DNA from: Armatimonadota bacterium
Lineage (GTDB): Bacteria > Armatimonadota > UBA5829
DNA: 37,494 nucleotides
Assembly: GCA_029907315.1 (NCBI GenBank)
Contig: JARYME010000021.1
Span: forward strand, 1 to 37,494
Direction: 5' to 3'
Within the stretch, counting starts at the first letter, position 1, and each line of letters starts with the position of its first letter. The notes beneath the pieces are model-generated. The model searched no databases and was not told the DNA's origin. It worked only from the letters and a program-made list of their open reading frames with translations. Below, piece by piece: positions 24,458 through 32,899 of this stretch. The position numbers were made by a program, and so were the translations under genes.

Positions 24458-26373
24458 TGCATAGTCCCCTTTATTGCATAGATATCTACTCCGCACGAGA
24501 AATAGACTGTGCCGCTCGGTCCCACGGCGACATTCGCTACTTTGCCGGGTGCTTGTGCCAGCGTCCTGCATCTGCCCGTGCGCATATTCAGTGCCACGAC
24601 CGACCTGTCGCTTCCGTAGTAAAGGTATCCATCTCCGGGAAACGACACAGATGCACAGCTCAGATTGGGTACATCCACCGGCAGGCTCTGAAGAAACTTC
24701 CTGGTGCGAGTATTGAAAAACCTGATCTTCCCGTTCACGGACACAGCGACCCGCTTGGTGACAGGATCATAGCACAGTGGTCGGACGTTGACGGCTCCCT
24801 CGATTTCTTCTTGAAACACTGTCCTCTTGGTCGCCGGATCCACTATACCGAAGCGCGCGTATTCGCCCTGCTTGTTCGGTAGTCCGTTAGCCGCAAGCGA
24901 ACTACCCACATACAAAACCGACTCGCCCACCACTACACCGCTCACGGCCTGCTCGCCAAGGGGATTTTCGATGAGCTCGGTCTCGCCGGTAGAGGGCTCA
25001 GTAATGGCCACCGCACCCCCATAGGTTCCGTATTTAGCCATCCACCCAGAGTAAAGCCTGCCGTCAGGACCCACCTGCACGCCCGCTATCGGCCTAATAT
25101 AACCTTTGGCTCCAAGGGACGCTATCACTCGTGGGTTCACATGGTCGATTTGGTTCCACGGCTTGGCGGGATCGTAGCAGATAATGTCGCCGCCTGCGTA
25201 GGCAACGCAGTAGACTCTGCCGTTTAGGAACGCGACGTCGTATACTTCGCCTCCGGCGTCGCAGACTGTGCTTGTATTTTCGAACCGCCCGGTTGCCGGA
25301 TCCAACCAGAAAAGCGTTTGTCCAAAATGCGGGCCTCCCCACAGGATGCCACTTGGGTCGGCTCTCAAGAACAGCGTCGGTCTGGGTCCGGATTCTGCAG
25401 GTATGCGTCTCAATTCGGCTTTCTTGGTGCCCGGCTTGACCACTATGTAGTCTTGCCCCCGAACTCCCAGCAGCCAGCCATCTTTTGTGCAGAGGGAGAC
25501 GCCTTGGAACCGGGGTTCGACTTCACCGACAAATTCAAGAGCGCTGCCGCCCTTTCTGAACCTGTAGAATCTGTTCGCCTGACGAATGAAAAGCGTGTCT
25601 CGAGTGGTCATCTCGGGTACTACGGACCAGGCGCCTTTGTCGTCGGCAGGAATTGGAAACGGGGGATTGACAGGTCGGAGGTCGCGGTCAAACACCTGAG
25701 AACCTACAATGAAGCACTCATCCCACGTCACGCCACTCACCGCGTTCGCAAGGTGGTCTGGCGGGGAGCTGTAGGTTTTGCTCGAGGGGTCGTATATCAG
25801 TGAAACTGGTTTTTCCTGGATATAATGGCAGAATATCCGGCCGTCAGGCAGCGCGGACACGTTCCGACAGTAAAGATTCGGTGGCGCACCGGCACCGCAG
25901 TCCTCGACTTCACAGGTGCTCAAGTTGAGTGCGCCGAGCTTTCCGCCGGGATATGTGCCGCCGTATACGCGGCCGTCACCGCCCAACGCCAGGTTCCAAA
26001 TGTAGCCCTCACCAGGGAACTTGGTGACATTTGTGAACTCCATCTTTTTGAGATCGAAGATCATGAAAGCACCATCGTAGAATGTTCCAACTACCAATCG
26101 ATCGCCCGGGACTTCCATCAGCGCCCAAGACCCCGAGCCCGCAGGTGCGCGAAATACCTCAGCCGTATCCTTTTCGAAGTCGACGAAGATGAGCTCGCAC
26201 CCCGTGTCTTCGTTCATGTTGGTCAGTACTAGCCTTTCTCTGCCGTCGCGTCTGTCCACCACAGGGCACTTGGCGAGTACGTTCTTTGCCCTGCACGGTT
26301 GACCGAGATGTATCAAGTCGGCCTGTGCTTCTCCTGCCGTGAGTACTGCGGCGCAAGCAAGGAAAGTGAGCAT
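24430..26373 (-). CDS. Secreted beta-propeller-like repeat protein
   Basis: 647 residues, ATG 26373 with a perfect AGGAGG. Signal peptide 1-19 (LTFLACAAVLTAGEAQADL). The mature chain is a series of repeats with Asp/Gly turns, such as LALGGDGRVYGGTYPGGKLGALN, VQVGPDGRLYSGWMAKYGTYGG, VSFPGDGYLYYGSDRSVVALN and VAVGPSGTVYFSCGVDIYAIKG. This is the style of PQQ/SMP-30/WD-like beta-propellers. It may bind or hydrolyse a sugar derivative, but no catalytic set is identifiable. It is the first gene of the four-gene carbohydrate operon and is divergent from the MBL-fold hydrolase gene. Confidence 0.82.
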   Translation of the reverse strand: MLTFLACAAVLTAGEAQADLIHLGQPCRAKNVLAKCPVVDRRDGRERLVLTNMNEDTGCELIFVDFEKDTAEVFRAPAGSGSWALMEVPGDRLVVGTFYDGAFMIFDLKKMEFTNVTKFPGEGYIWNLALGGDGRVYGGTYPGGKLGALNLSTCEVEDCGAGAPPNLYCRNVSALPDGRIFCHYIQEKPVSLIYDPSSKTYSSPPDHLANAVSGVTWDECFIVGSQVFDRDLRPVNPPFPIPADDKGAWSVVPEMTTRDTLFIRQANRFYRFRKGGSALEFVGEVEPRFQGVSLCTKDGWLLGVRGQDYIVVKPGTKKAELRRIPAESGPRPTLFLRADPSGILWGGPHFGQTLFWLDPATGRFENTSTVCDAGGEVYDVAFLNGRVYCVAYAGGDIICYDPAKPWNQIDHVNPRVIASLGAKGYIRPIAGVQVGPDGRLYSGWMAKYGTYGGAVAITEPSTGETELIENPLGEQAVSGVVVGESVLYVGSSLAANGLPNKQGEYARFGIVDPATKRTVFQEEIEGAVNVRPLCYDPVTKRVAVSVNGKIRFFNTRTRKFLQSLPVDVPNLSCASVSFPGDGYLYYGSDRSVVALNMRTGRCRTLAQAPGKVANVAVGPSGTVYFSCGVDIYAIKGTMQWDLCSCSR

Positions 26374-26499
26374 AGTGTCCTCCTGTCAGCTTTACCCAAT
26401 TCTAGGTTGGCGTCTTCAGCGGGTCAACCCTTGTTGTCGTGGTGGCTTGTGTGCTAGCATTTGTCGGCAAACAAAAAATTGGGGCGAGGCCGGTATACG

Positions 26500-27228
26500 A
26501 TGAAATATCATGTGCGAGCTCTCAAATGTGGCGAATGTATGGTGCGCAACTATATCACTTACGCTGATGTATGGGACGAGACCCCGAGTAAATTCTACTT
26601 GTATGTCTGGCTCATCGAAGGCGGCGAGCATCCTATTGTCGTGGACACAGGTCCCAAGGATTTGGAGGAGTTCAATAAGGCAACCGCAGCCTACGTGCCC
26701 GGCGGGGTAGTTCAGGCTCCTGGTGAAAGGACTCCCGAACTTCTGGCTTCGGTGGGAGTCGACCCGAAGGACGTTTCGCACGTCTTTCTCACCCACATGC
26801 ACATAGACCACATTGGCTTCTACGATCTGTTTTCCAACGCGCAGCTTGTGGTGAACAAGCGAGGCTTTCTATCGGCGCTGCCGGGCGGCGTGCCAAAGGA
26901 TATGATGGTGGCGCTTGCGGACCGCTGGCCCCATAGTCTGCGGTTGGTTGAAGACGAGGAAGTCCTGCCCGGAATCCGTACGTTTCATCTTGGGTGTCAT
27001 TCGGAGTGCAGTCAAGGGATAGCAATTGAAACTGAGAAGGGCACCGTAGTTTTGGCAGGGGACGTTGCATATACGTTCCGAAACTTAGAAGAGAACATTC
27101 CAATCCGTGGAGCAGACTTGGACGCATGCCGCGCAGCGCTCGAACGCCTCAAGAAAGAGGGTGACATTGTTATACCGGGGCACGACCCGGCCGTTATGGA
27201 ACGTTTTCCGGGCGGGATAATCGCGTGA
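26500..27228 (+). CDS. Metallo-beta-lactamase-fold hydrolase (lactonase-like)
   Basis: 242 residues from ATG 26500; an in-frame TTG at 26461 has no good Shine-Dalgarno. The zinc motif is THMHIDHIGF (HxHxDH), with further ligands in LGCHSECSQ (His), LAGDVAY (Asp) and IPGHDP (His). This layout is that of the MBL-fold family that includes N-acyl-homoserine lactonases, but also many hydrolases of other lactones and esters. It has no signal peptide, so it is cytoplasmic. Divergence from the glycan operon hints at a sugar-lactone substrate, which is inference. Confidence 0.85.
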   Translation: MKYHVRALKCGECMVRNYITYADVWDETPSKFYLYVWLIEGGEHPIVVDTGPKDLEEFNKATAAYVPGGVVQAPGERTPELLASVGVDPKDVSHVFLTHMHIDHIGFYDLFSNAQLVVNKRGFLSALPGGVPKDMMVALADRWPHSLRLVEDEEVLPGIRTFHLGCHSECSQGIAIETEKGTVVLAGDVAYTFRNLEENIPIRGADLDACRAALERLKKEGDIVIPGHDPAVMERFPGGIIA

Positions 27229-27258
27229 ACTACAGAGCAATAGATCGACCCAGTTTAG

Positions 27259-27434
27259 CTAGTGGGCTAGGGCGGACTTCACCCTTGCCACAAGTCCGGA
27301 TCGCGCCTTGTTGCTTCAAGTGCGGCTAAGCCGTCTTCGTAGTGGTCGACCTCATATCCGTGGGATTCCAGTGTGTGTTGAATCAGTTTTGCAATGTCGA
27401 TTTCATCTTCCACTAAAGCGATTCTAGCACCCAA
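27259..27434 (-). pseudogene. Remnant of a response regulator with the middle of the receiver domain deleted
   Basis: A 51-codon frame (27434-27279) from a possible TTG reads MGARIALVEDEIDIAK, then LIQHTLESHGYEVDHY and EDGLAALEATRRDPDL. This is the first 45 or so residues of a receiver domain with its acidic E-D-E patch. It then stops just before the strand that should carry the phospho-acceptor Asp. Shifting frame at the break gives GLVARVKSALAH, which resembles the C-terminal receiver helix of OmpR-type regulators (LxARVKALL). So the gene appears to have lost the central part of its receiver plus any output domain. A free-standing miniprotein is possible but unlikely. It sits just upstream of the pst operon and could be a relic of a PhoB-like regulator. 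Confidence 0.6.
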
Positions 27435-27739
27435 AGCCGATCACCAACCCTTTCCTGCCAGAGTTTTGTTCAATCGCATTAGATTGTAACTGAGATTTGT
27501 TAGGAGATTGTTTGGGTAGCGTGCGGCTATCGTTAATTTGGCGTTTTTGCCAAGAACCTGAGCTCCAGCACGAGTCTCGTGTTAATCTGTGGGCATTACA
27601 CATGTTAGCTGCGTGTAAGAATCGCCGGGTAAGCTTATTGGCGGTAACAGAACTTTTCGTCTGTCGACCTCACTGGCTTCCAGCGACAAGCGGCAGCGAA
27701 ACAGTTCAAAAACTCAAAAACGCCAAGGAGGTAAAAGCT
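27435..27739. other. Upstream region of the porin-pst operon
   Basis: 305 nt without a recognisable gene. The porin frame is open from 27497, but residues before the TTG at 27740 look non-coding. It should contain the phosphate-responsive promoter. I see a small palindrome TTGGC-GTTTTT-GCCAA (27538-27553) and two TGTTA pentamers (27580, 27603) 23 nt apart. Neither makes a convincing Pho box. Confidence 0.35.
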
Positions 27740-29230
27740 TTGAAGACAATCCTGACAATTCTTCTCGGGATAACATGTGCGGCTGTTGCGCAGACCCAGA
27801 CGCCCAATGATGTTCCACCTGGGCACTGGGCGTACGACGCAGTAAGGAGCTTGATCGAGAGGGGGTATCTAGAGGGTTATCAGGACGGCAGTTTCCTGGG
27901 TAAGCGGCCGATGACGCGTTATGAAATGGCGGTTCTCATAAAGAGAATTATCGATGATATTTCCTCTCAAATTGAGGATGTGCGGAACCAACTCCAGCAG
28001 TCTACGGCGGCCTCACAGAAGTCCATTGGGGAACCCGAACCCGAGCATCGATCGGCGGTGGATAGTGCGGACCTTGCCAAGTTGCAGAAACTAATAGAGG
28101 AATTCAAGCCTGAACTGGCTGTAATAGGCGCGCGCTTGGATCAGATAGGAGCCGCTATGGAGCAGCTAGACCTAAGGTTGAGCAACGTGGAAGGTATAGT
28201 TGCCGACCCAGAAGGCGCGTTTGAGGCGGTCAAGACCGACGTGTCCAAGCTTAAGAAAGTGACTGTGGGTGGTTACGTTCAAGCACGATTCAACCTCTTC
28301 AGGAATGATCCGGACAAGTCAGATGCCGGCACTGAGCCGACCGACAACTTCAGCATCCGGCGCGCCAGGTTGAAGATCACCGCTAAGCCTACTAACAGCA
28401 GTTCCGTGGTACTCCAGGTCGACGCGGGGCAGGGGGCAAAAGGCGATTCCGGCCCATCGGTTTCGATTAAGGATGCATACCTGGAGTACGCTTTTGCTGG
28501 CGATCCTGCACTCGGTCTGATGATCTCTATGGGCCAGATGAAGTGGCCCTTCGGCTACTCGGTGGTCGAATCATCCGGTGTGCGCGAGTGCCCGGAGAGA
28601 CCACTGATCGTGCAGCGGTTATTCCCTGGTGAAAGAGACCGCGGATTTTTGGTGAGTCATCCTTTGATGCCGAAGGGAATGCTGGTGTTCAAACTTGGTG
28701 TGTTCAACGGCGTTGAAACGAAGTTCAAGTGCCCGAACAACAACAAGGCTTTGGTTGGTGGTCTGCGTGCTGCCATAGGAGAATGGGAGTTCGGTTTTTC
28801 CGGATTCCTGGGCAAGGGCATTATCGACGACAAGGGTGCGCTTTACCAACAAAACGAAGATCGTAAGACTCGCTGGGGCGTCGACTTCCAATACTACGGG
28901 ATAAACAACCTGGCCCTGAAAGCTGAGTGGATAACCGGTAGAGGCACAGACGGGATAGCCAATGCCGCAGCGCTTCGAGATCGTATATCGGGTGGATGGG
29001 CTCAGCTGGCTTACAACTTACGGCGAGACACTACTTTCGTAGCACGGTGGGAGACAATGTCAGAAGACCCCAAATACGTAAAGTACGGCAGGCGCACCGC
29101 TTGGAATATAGGGTTGGTACGCTATCTTGACGACAAGACTCGTTTAAAGGTCTTCTATCAAATCAACGATGAGGAGAAAGAAGAATTCAAAAACAACAAT
29201 CTAGTCTGCGAGTGGATAGCTAGTTACTAA
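27740..29230 (+). CDS. SLH-domain porin, probably phosphate-selective
   Basis: 496 residues from TTG 27740, fixed by AAGGAGG 8 nt upstream and by the signal peptide that begins there (KTILTILLGITCAAVAQ). One S-layer homology domain lies at about 23-70 (PPGHWAYDAVRSLIERGY, GSFLGKRPMTRYEMAVLIKR). A coiled-coil stretch (about 70-165) precedes a C-terminal beta-barrel (about 170-496) with KVTVGGYVQARFNL and RRARLKITAKP, similar to OprO/OprP-type porins. SLH-porins tether the outer membrane to the cell wall in diderms such as Negativicutes and Deinococcus relatives. Only 44 nt separate it from pstS, so a phosphate channel co-expressed with PstSCAB is the natural reading. Confidence 0.85.
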   Translation: MKTILTILLGITCAAVAQTQTPNDVPPGHWAYDAVRSLIERGYLEGYQDGSFLGKRPMTRYEMAVLIKRIIDDISSQIEDVRNQLQQSTAASQKSIGEPEPEHRSAVDSADLAKLQKLIEEFKPELAVIGARLDQIGAAMEQLDLRLSNVEGIVADPEGAFEAVKTDVSKLKKVTVGGYVQARFNLFRNDPDKSDAGTEPTDNFSIRRARLKITAKPTNSSSVVLQVDAGQGAKGDSGPSVSIKDAYLEYAFAGDPALGLMISMGQMKWPFGYSVVESSGVRECPERPLIVQRLFPGERDRGFLVSHPLMPKGMLVFKLGVFNGVETKFKCPNNNKALVGGLRAAIGEWEFGFSGFLGKGIIDDKGALYQQNEDRKTRWGVDFQYYGINNLALKAEWITGRGTDGIANAAALRDRISGGWAQLAYNLRRDTTFVARWETMSEDPKYVKYGRRTAWNIGLVRYLDDKTRLKVFYQINDEEKEEFKNNNLVCEWIASY

Positions 29231-29274
29231 TGGGATTCTGATGGGGGAATGATTCGAGGAGGTATGAAAATAAA

Positions 29275-30129
29275 ATGAGGACGGCAAAAAGATGGTTTGT
29301 TCTAGGTCTGATAGGAACAACGTTCTTGACGGCCGGCGCTGCCCCGAGGGGAAACCTCAAAATAGCGGGTTCTACGACTGTTCTACCGCTCTCTCAGATG
29401 TGGGCCGAAGCATATATGGCAAAGAACCCGCAGGTTTCGATCTCGGTTACCGGCGGCGGCACAGGCGTAGGGTTAAGCGGTCTGTTGAATGGCACCTGCG
29501 ACATTGCGAATGCGTCGCGCGAAGCGAAGGCTAAAGAATTCGCAGCTGCACGACAAAGGAACATCAAGCTGACGGCTTTTAGGTGTGCAAAGGATGGCTT
29601 GGCAATCGTTGTGCATCCATCGAACAACATCAAGAACTTGACCCTGGTACAGCTCAAGGACATATATTCCGGAAAGGTCAAAACGTGGGACCAAGTAGGT
29701 GGAGAAACCAGGTCTGAGATTGTAGTGGTGGGTCGTGATTCGGCTTCCGGAACCTACGGTTTCTTTCAAGAAGCGGTGCTCGGCGGTGGTGCTTATCGAA
29801 CCGATATGCTTAGCCAGGCTACCAACGCTGCTGTGGCACAAACCGTGGCGCAGTCCAAAAGCGCTATAGGTTACATCGGAATGGCTTACGCTTGGGACAT
29901 GTCCAAGAAGGGCAAGCTGAAAGTTGTCTCCATCTCTAGGAACAAGGGTGAACCTGGCGTTTTGCCCACCGACGAAAACGTCGCCAATGGCTCGTACCCG
30001 CTGTTCAGATATTTGTATATGTACACAGCTGGCAAACCAAGCGGCGCGGCAAAGGATTTCATAAATTTCTGTCTGAGCAGCGAAGGGCAGGCACTGGTAG
30101 TAAAGTCAGGCTACATGCCGATCAAGTAG
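29275..30129 (+). CDS. pstS: Phosphate ABC transporter substrate-binding protein
   Basis: 284 residues with a Sec signal peptide (about 1-22, RWFVLGLIGTTFLTAGAA). Phosphate-binding loops are IAGSTTVLPLSQ, GGGTGVGLSGLLNGTCDIANAS and GRDSASGTYGFFQE. It captures inorganic phosphate in the periplasm and delivers it to PstCA. A good GAGGAGG lies upstream (about 29260). A four-codon ATG frame (29262-29276) between that site and the real start overlaps the pstS ATG. There is no lipobox, so it should be soluble. A strong terminator follows, which would favour excess PstS over membrane components. Confidence 0.95.
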   Translation: MRTAKRWFVLGLIGTTFLTAGAAPRGNLKIAGSTTVLPLSQMWAEAYMAKNPQVSISVTGGGTGVGLSGLLNGTCDIANASREAKAKEFAAARQRNIKLTAFRCAKDGLAIVVHPSNNIKNLTLVQLKDIYSGKVKTWDQVGGETRSEIVVVGRDSASGTYGFFQEAVLGGGAYRTDMLSQATNAAVAQTVAQSKSAIGYIGMAYAWDMSKKGKLKVVSISRNKGEPGVLPTDENVANGSYPLFRYLYMYTAGKPSGAAKDFINFCLSSEGQALVVKSGYMPIK

Positions 30130-30149
30130 GCTCGTAGGTGCCTGTAGAG

Positions 30150-30178
30150 GCGGCTGGTGAAACGCCAGCCGCTTTTTT
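30150..30178 (+). terminator. Intrinsic terminator between pstS and pstC
   Basis: GCGGCTGG (30150-30157), a 7-nt loop, CCAGCCGC (30165-30172), then six T residues. It probably lets only part of transcription continue into pstCAB. Confidence 0.85.
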
Positions 30179-30268
30179 CTTGGTGCAATCTTCGTGTCGG
30201 CTTCCTGTAATCTGCAGAGCCTATCATTTACTGTGGAGTCTTTCAAGAGCAATACTGGGGGATCAATA

Positions 30269-31225
30269 TTGGCGTCGACACCGACTACAAATACACAAGG
30301 AATCGTCTTCAAGAACCTTAGTCGCTACGAAAAGCGGAGCAGAGTGAAAGATATCGTGGCGTCAATAGTCGTGCACACCAGCGGTATTGCTGCCATAGTC
30401 GTACTTTTCTTCATTTTCGTGTTTCTGGCGAAAGACGCGCTTCCTACTTTTACTAAAGTCGGCATCTTAAAGTTTCTAATCGGCACTTCTTGGCAGCCTG
30501 AGTTCGAAAAATTCGGAATCCTGCCGCTTCTGGTTGGATCTTTGTTTGTAACATTTGGAGCTCTCGTTGTGGCTGTTCCCATAGGCATAGCTTGCGCGGT
30601 TTACATTGCCGAAGTTTCCCCGCCGTCTTTCCGAAGCTTGTTGAAGGTAATTGTTGAACTGCTCGCGGGAATACCCTCTGTAGTTTTTGGCTTTATCGGT
30701 TTGATGATACTTGCTCCCCTCGTGCAGAAGGTGTTTGAACTCCCGACTGGACTCACTGCGCTGACCGGTGCGGTAACGCTTGCGTTTATGTCCATGCCCA
30801 CGATAATCTCCGTATCTGAGGATGCCATTACTGCTGTCCCGAAGTCGTATTCAGACGGTTCGCTTGCGTTGGGAGCCACCAAATGGGAGACCATCCGACA
30901 CGTTGTTATTCCGTCTGCCAAAAGTGGAATCGTAGCGGCGTGTCTTCTAGGGATGGGCAGAGCAATTGGAGAAACGATGGCCGTGCTGATGGTTACTGGC
31001 AACGCGTCAATCCTGCCAAAGGGATTAGTCGGTTTACCGAACTTTTTCCTGGGACCTGTCAGGACTATGACAGCAACTATCGCTTCCGATATGGGGGAAA
31101 CCGTGCAAGGTTCAACCCACTATAACGCCCTGTTCGCTATAGGTCTCACGCTTTTTGCGATCAGCTTCGCCGTCAACATGGCTGCGGACTTAATATTGAG
31201 AAGAGGGGGACTGGGCAAAGAGTGA
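30269..31225 (+). CDS. pstC: Phosphate ABC transporter permease PstC
   Basis: 318 residues from TTG 30269 with GGGGGA 7 nt upstream. An upstream GTG at 30194 begins just after the terminator and lacks a ribosome site. Six transmembrane helices, with conserved blocks FLIGTSWQPEFEKFGILPLLVGS, VELLAGIPSVVFGFIGL and the EAA-type coupling loop [19 protein letters not shown]. It forms the inner-membrane channel with PstA. It overlaps pstA by 4 nt (GTGA), a typical coupled junction. Confidence 0.93.
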   Translation: MASTPTTNTQGIVFKNLSRYEKRSRVKDIVASIVVHTSGIAAIVVLFFIFVFLAKDALPTFTKVGILKFLIGTSWQPEFEKFGILPLLVGSLFVTFGALVVAVPIGIACAVYIAEVSPPSFRSLLKVIVELLAGIPSVVFGFIGLMILAPLVQKVFELPTGLTALTGAVTLAFMSMPTIISVSEDAITAVPKSYSDGSLALGATKWETIRHVVIPSAKSGIVAACLLGMGRAIGETMAVLMVTGNASILPKGLVGLPNFFLGPVRTMTATIASDMGETVQGSTHYNALFAIGLTLFAISFAVNMAADLILRRGGLGKE

Positions 31226-32070
31226 TCTCCAGAAATCAGACCGAAAAACTTGCTTTCGCTACTGTGGCTTTGGCCTCACTCGTGGTTGTCTTACCTGCGC
31301 TTGTAATAATAGGGTTCTTGGCGGCAAAGGGAGCATTCGCTATAAGTTGGTCTTTCCTGACTCAAATGCCGAAGAACGGCATGCGCGAAGGCGGCATAAT
31401 GCCCGCAATCGTTGGCACGCTTTACCTTGTGGCAGGTACGCTGGTGTTCGCAGTGCCTTTAGGTGTATTTGCGGCGATATACCTCGCAGAATATGCCCCG
31501 CAAAGCACCTTGAGACGTATAGTCAGACTTTCGATAGTGAATTTAGCAGGGGTCCCTTCTGTGGTTTATGGGCTTTTCGGTTATGGACTTTTTGTGGTCA
31601 CGTTGCACTTCGGTAAGAGTATCCTTGCGGGCTCGCTTACTCTGGCGTTTCTTATCTTGCCTGTAGTTATTGCTGCATCTGAAGAAGCCGTGCGAAGCGT
31701 GCCGAAATCATTCCGTGAGGGCAGTTTGGCACTTGGTGCAACCAGGTGGCAGACGATCTGGCGAGTTGTGCTGCCAAATGCGGCCGGCGGTATAATCACC
31801 GGCGTTGTAATCGGGGTCGGGCGTGCCGCTGGCGAAACTGCTCCTATTATGTTTACAGCGGCAGCATTCTTCTTGCCAAAACTACCAAGCTCACCGCTTA
31901 GTGACTGCATGGCTCTGCCCTATCACCTATATGTGGTTGCCTCAGAGATGTTTGACGCACCGCTGAGCATGCAGTGGGGAACAGCTTTGACGCTGCTCAT
32001 GTTGGTTACGGCTATGAACCTTGTGGCAGCCTTGATACGTGCAAGATTTAGGAGGGCGAAATGTTGGTAA
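31222..32070 (+). CDS. pstA: Phosphate ABC transporter permease PstA
   Basis: 282 residues from GTG 31222, overlapping the pstC stop. Six hydrophobic helices, [37 protein letters not shown], and the coupling loop [19 protein letters not shown], all typical of PstA. It pairs with PstC to form the phosphate channel. Its end overlaps the start of pstB by 10 nt. Confidence 0.93.
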   Translation: MISRNQTEKLAFATVALASLVVVLPALVIIGFLAAKGAFAISWSFLTQMPKNGMREGGIMPAIVGTLYLVAGTLVFAVPLGVFAAIYLAEYAPQSTLRRIVRLSIVNLAGVPSVVYGLFGYGLFVVTLHFGKSILAGSLTLAFLILPVVIAASEEAVRSVPKSFREGSLALGATRWQTIWRVVLPNAAGGIITGVVIGVGRAAGETAPIMFTAAAFFLPKLPSSPLSDCMALPYHLYVVASEMFDAPLSMQWGTALTLLMLVTAMNLVAALIRARFRRAKCW

Positions 32071-32891
32071 GTGTGCCGGTTTCGATTTCTGAAGCTCAGT
32101 CGCCTCAACCACGGTGGAACGCAGCAAGCGAATGTGTTTGCGGCAAGGTTGAGGTTGAGGATCTTAGCCTCTTCTACGGTACGTTCCAAGCTTTGCGAAA
32201 TGTAAGTATTTCCATTCCCGAATGTGCCGTTTTAGCTTTGATAGGACCGTCGGGATGCGGCAAATCCTCATTCCTGAGGTGCATAAACAGGTTAAATGAC
32301 CTTATACCCGGCGCGCGCACGACAGGCCGCGTGTTGCTTGACGGCAAGAACGTTTATGATCCGGATGTTGACGCATTTCTGCTTCGGAAACGCGTCGGTA
32401 TGGTTTTCCAACAACCCAATCCATTCCCGAAGTCTATATTCGAAAACGTGGCGTACGGGCCGCGCATTCACGGCGTAAAAAACAAATCTGAGCTGGCAGA
32501 CATTGTGGAGCGGAGTCTGAGACGTGCTGCACTTTGGGACGAGGTAAAAGACGACGTTTACAAACCCGCTCTGGCGCTTTCCGGCGGTCAGCAGCAGAGG
32601 CTGTGCATAGCAAGGGCTCTGGCGGTCGAGCCTGAGATACTTCTTATGGACGAACCTTGCTCGGCGCTAGATCCGATATCGACTGGTCGGATAGAAGAAT
32701 TGATATGCTCGCTGAAGGAAGACTATACAATAGTGATTGTCACCCACAATATGCAGCAGGCGTCGAGAATATCGGACTACACCGGATTCTTTCTGATGGG
32801 TGAACTCATTGAGTTTGGTGAATCAGCCCAGATATTCACACGCCCCAAGGATAAGCGCACTGAAGACTACGTCACCGGTCGGTTCGGGTAG
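32061..32891 (+). CDS. pstB: Phosphate ABC transporter ATPase PstB
   Basis: 276 residues, ATG 32061 with AGGAGGGCG. Walker [10 protein letters not shown] (62-70), Q-loop [12 protein letters not shown], signature LSGGQQQR (173-180), Walker B ILLMDEP (193-199) and the switch histidine in IVTHNMQQA. It energises the PstCA channel. About 25 extra N-terminal residues with two cysteines (ECVCGK) precede the ABC core. The usual downstream phoU is missing: the next gene is the convergent cytochrome gene 8 nt away. Confidence 0.95.
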   Translation: MLVSVPVSISEAQSPQPRWNAASECVCGKVEVEDLSLFYGTFQALRNVSISIPECAVLALIGPSGCGKSSFLRCINRLNDLIPGARTTGRVLLDGKNVYDPDVDAFLLRKRVGMVFQQPNPFPKSIFENVAYGPRIHGVKNKSELADIVERSLRRAALWDEVKDDVYKPALALSGGQQQRLCIARALAVEPEILLMDEPCSALDPISTGRIEELICSLKEDYTIVIVTHNMQQASRISDYTGFFLMGELIEFGESAQIFTRPKDKRTEDYVTGRFG

Positions 32892-32899
32892 TGTCGTTT

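Noticed and set aside
24458-24571. Upstream extension of the heparinase-like gene
   Set aside because: It would precede the signal peptide with a polar stretch and overlap the propeller gene further; ATG 24457 has a ribosome site.
26461-26499. Upstream TTG start for the MBL-fold hydrolase
   Set aside because: No Shine-Dalgarno there; ATG 26500 gives a normal family N-terminus.
26500-27228. Firm annotation as AHL lactonase (quorum quenching)
   Set aside because: The metal motif is shared by many MBL-fold hydrolases and no quorum-sensing genes are nearby.
27580-27607. Pho-box-like TGTTA direct repeats
   Set aside because: The 23-nt spacing does not fit the 11-nt periodicity of PhoB sites and the match is only five bases.
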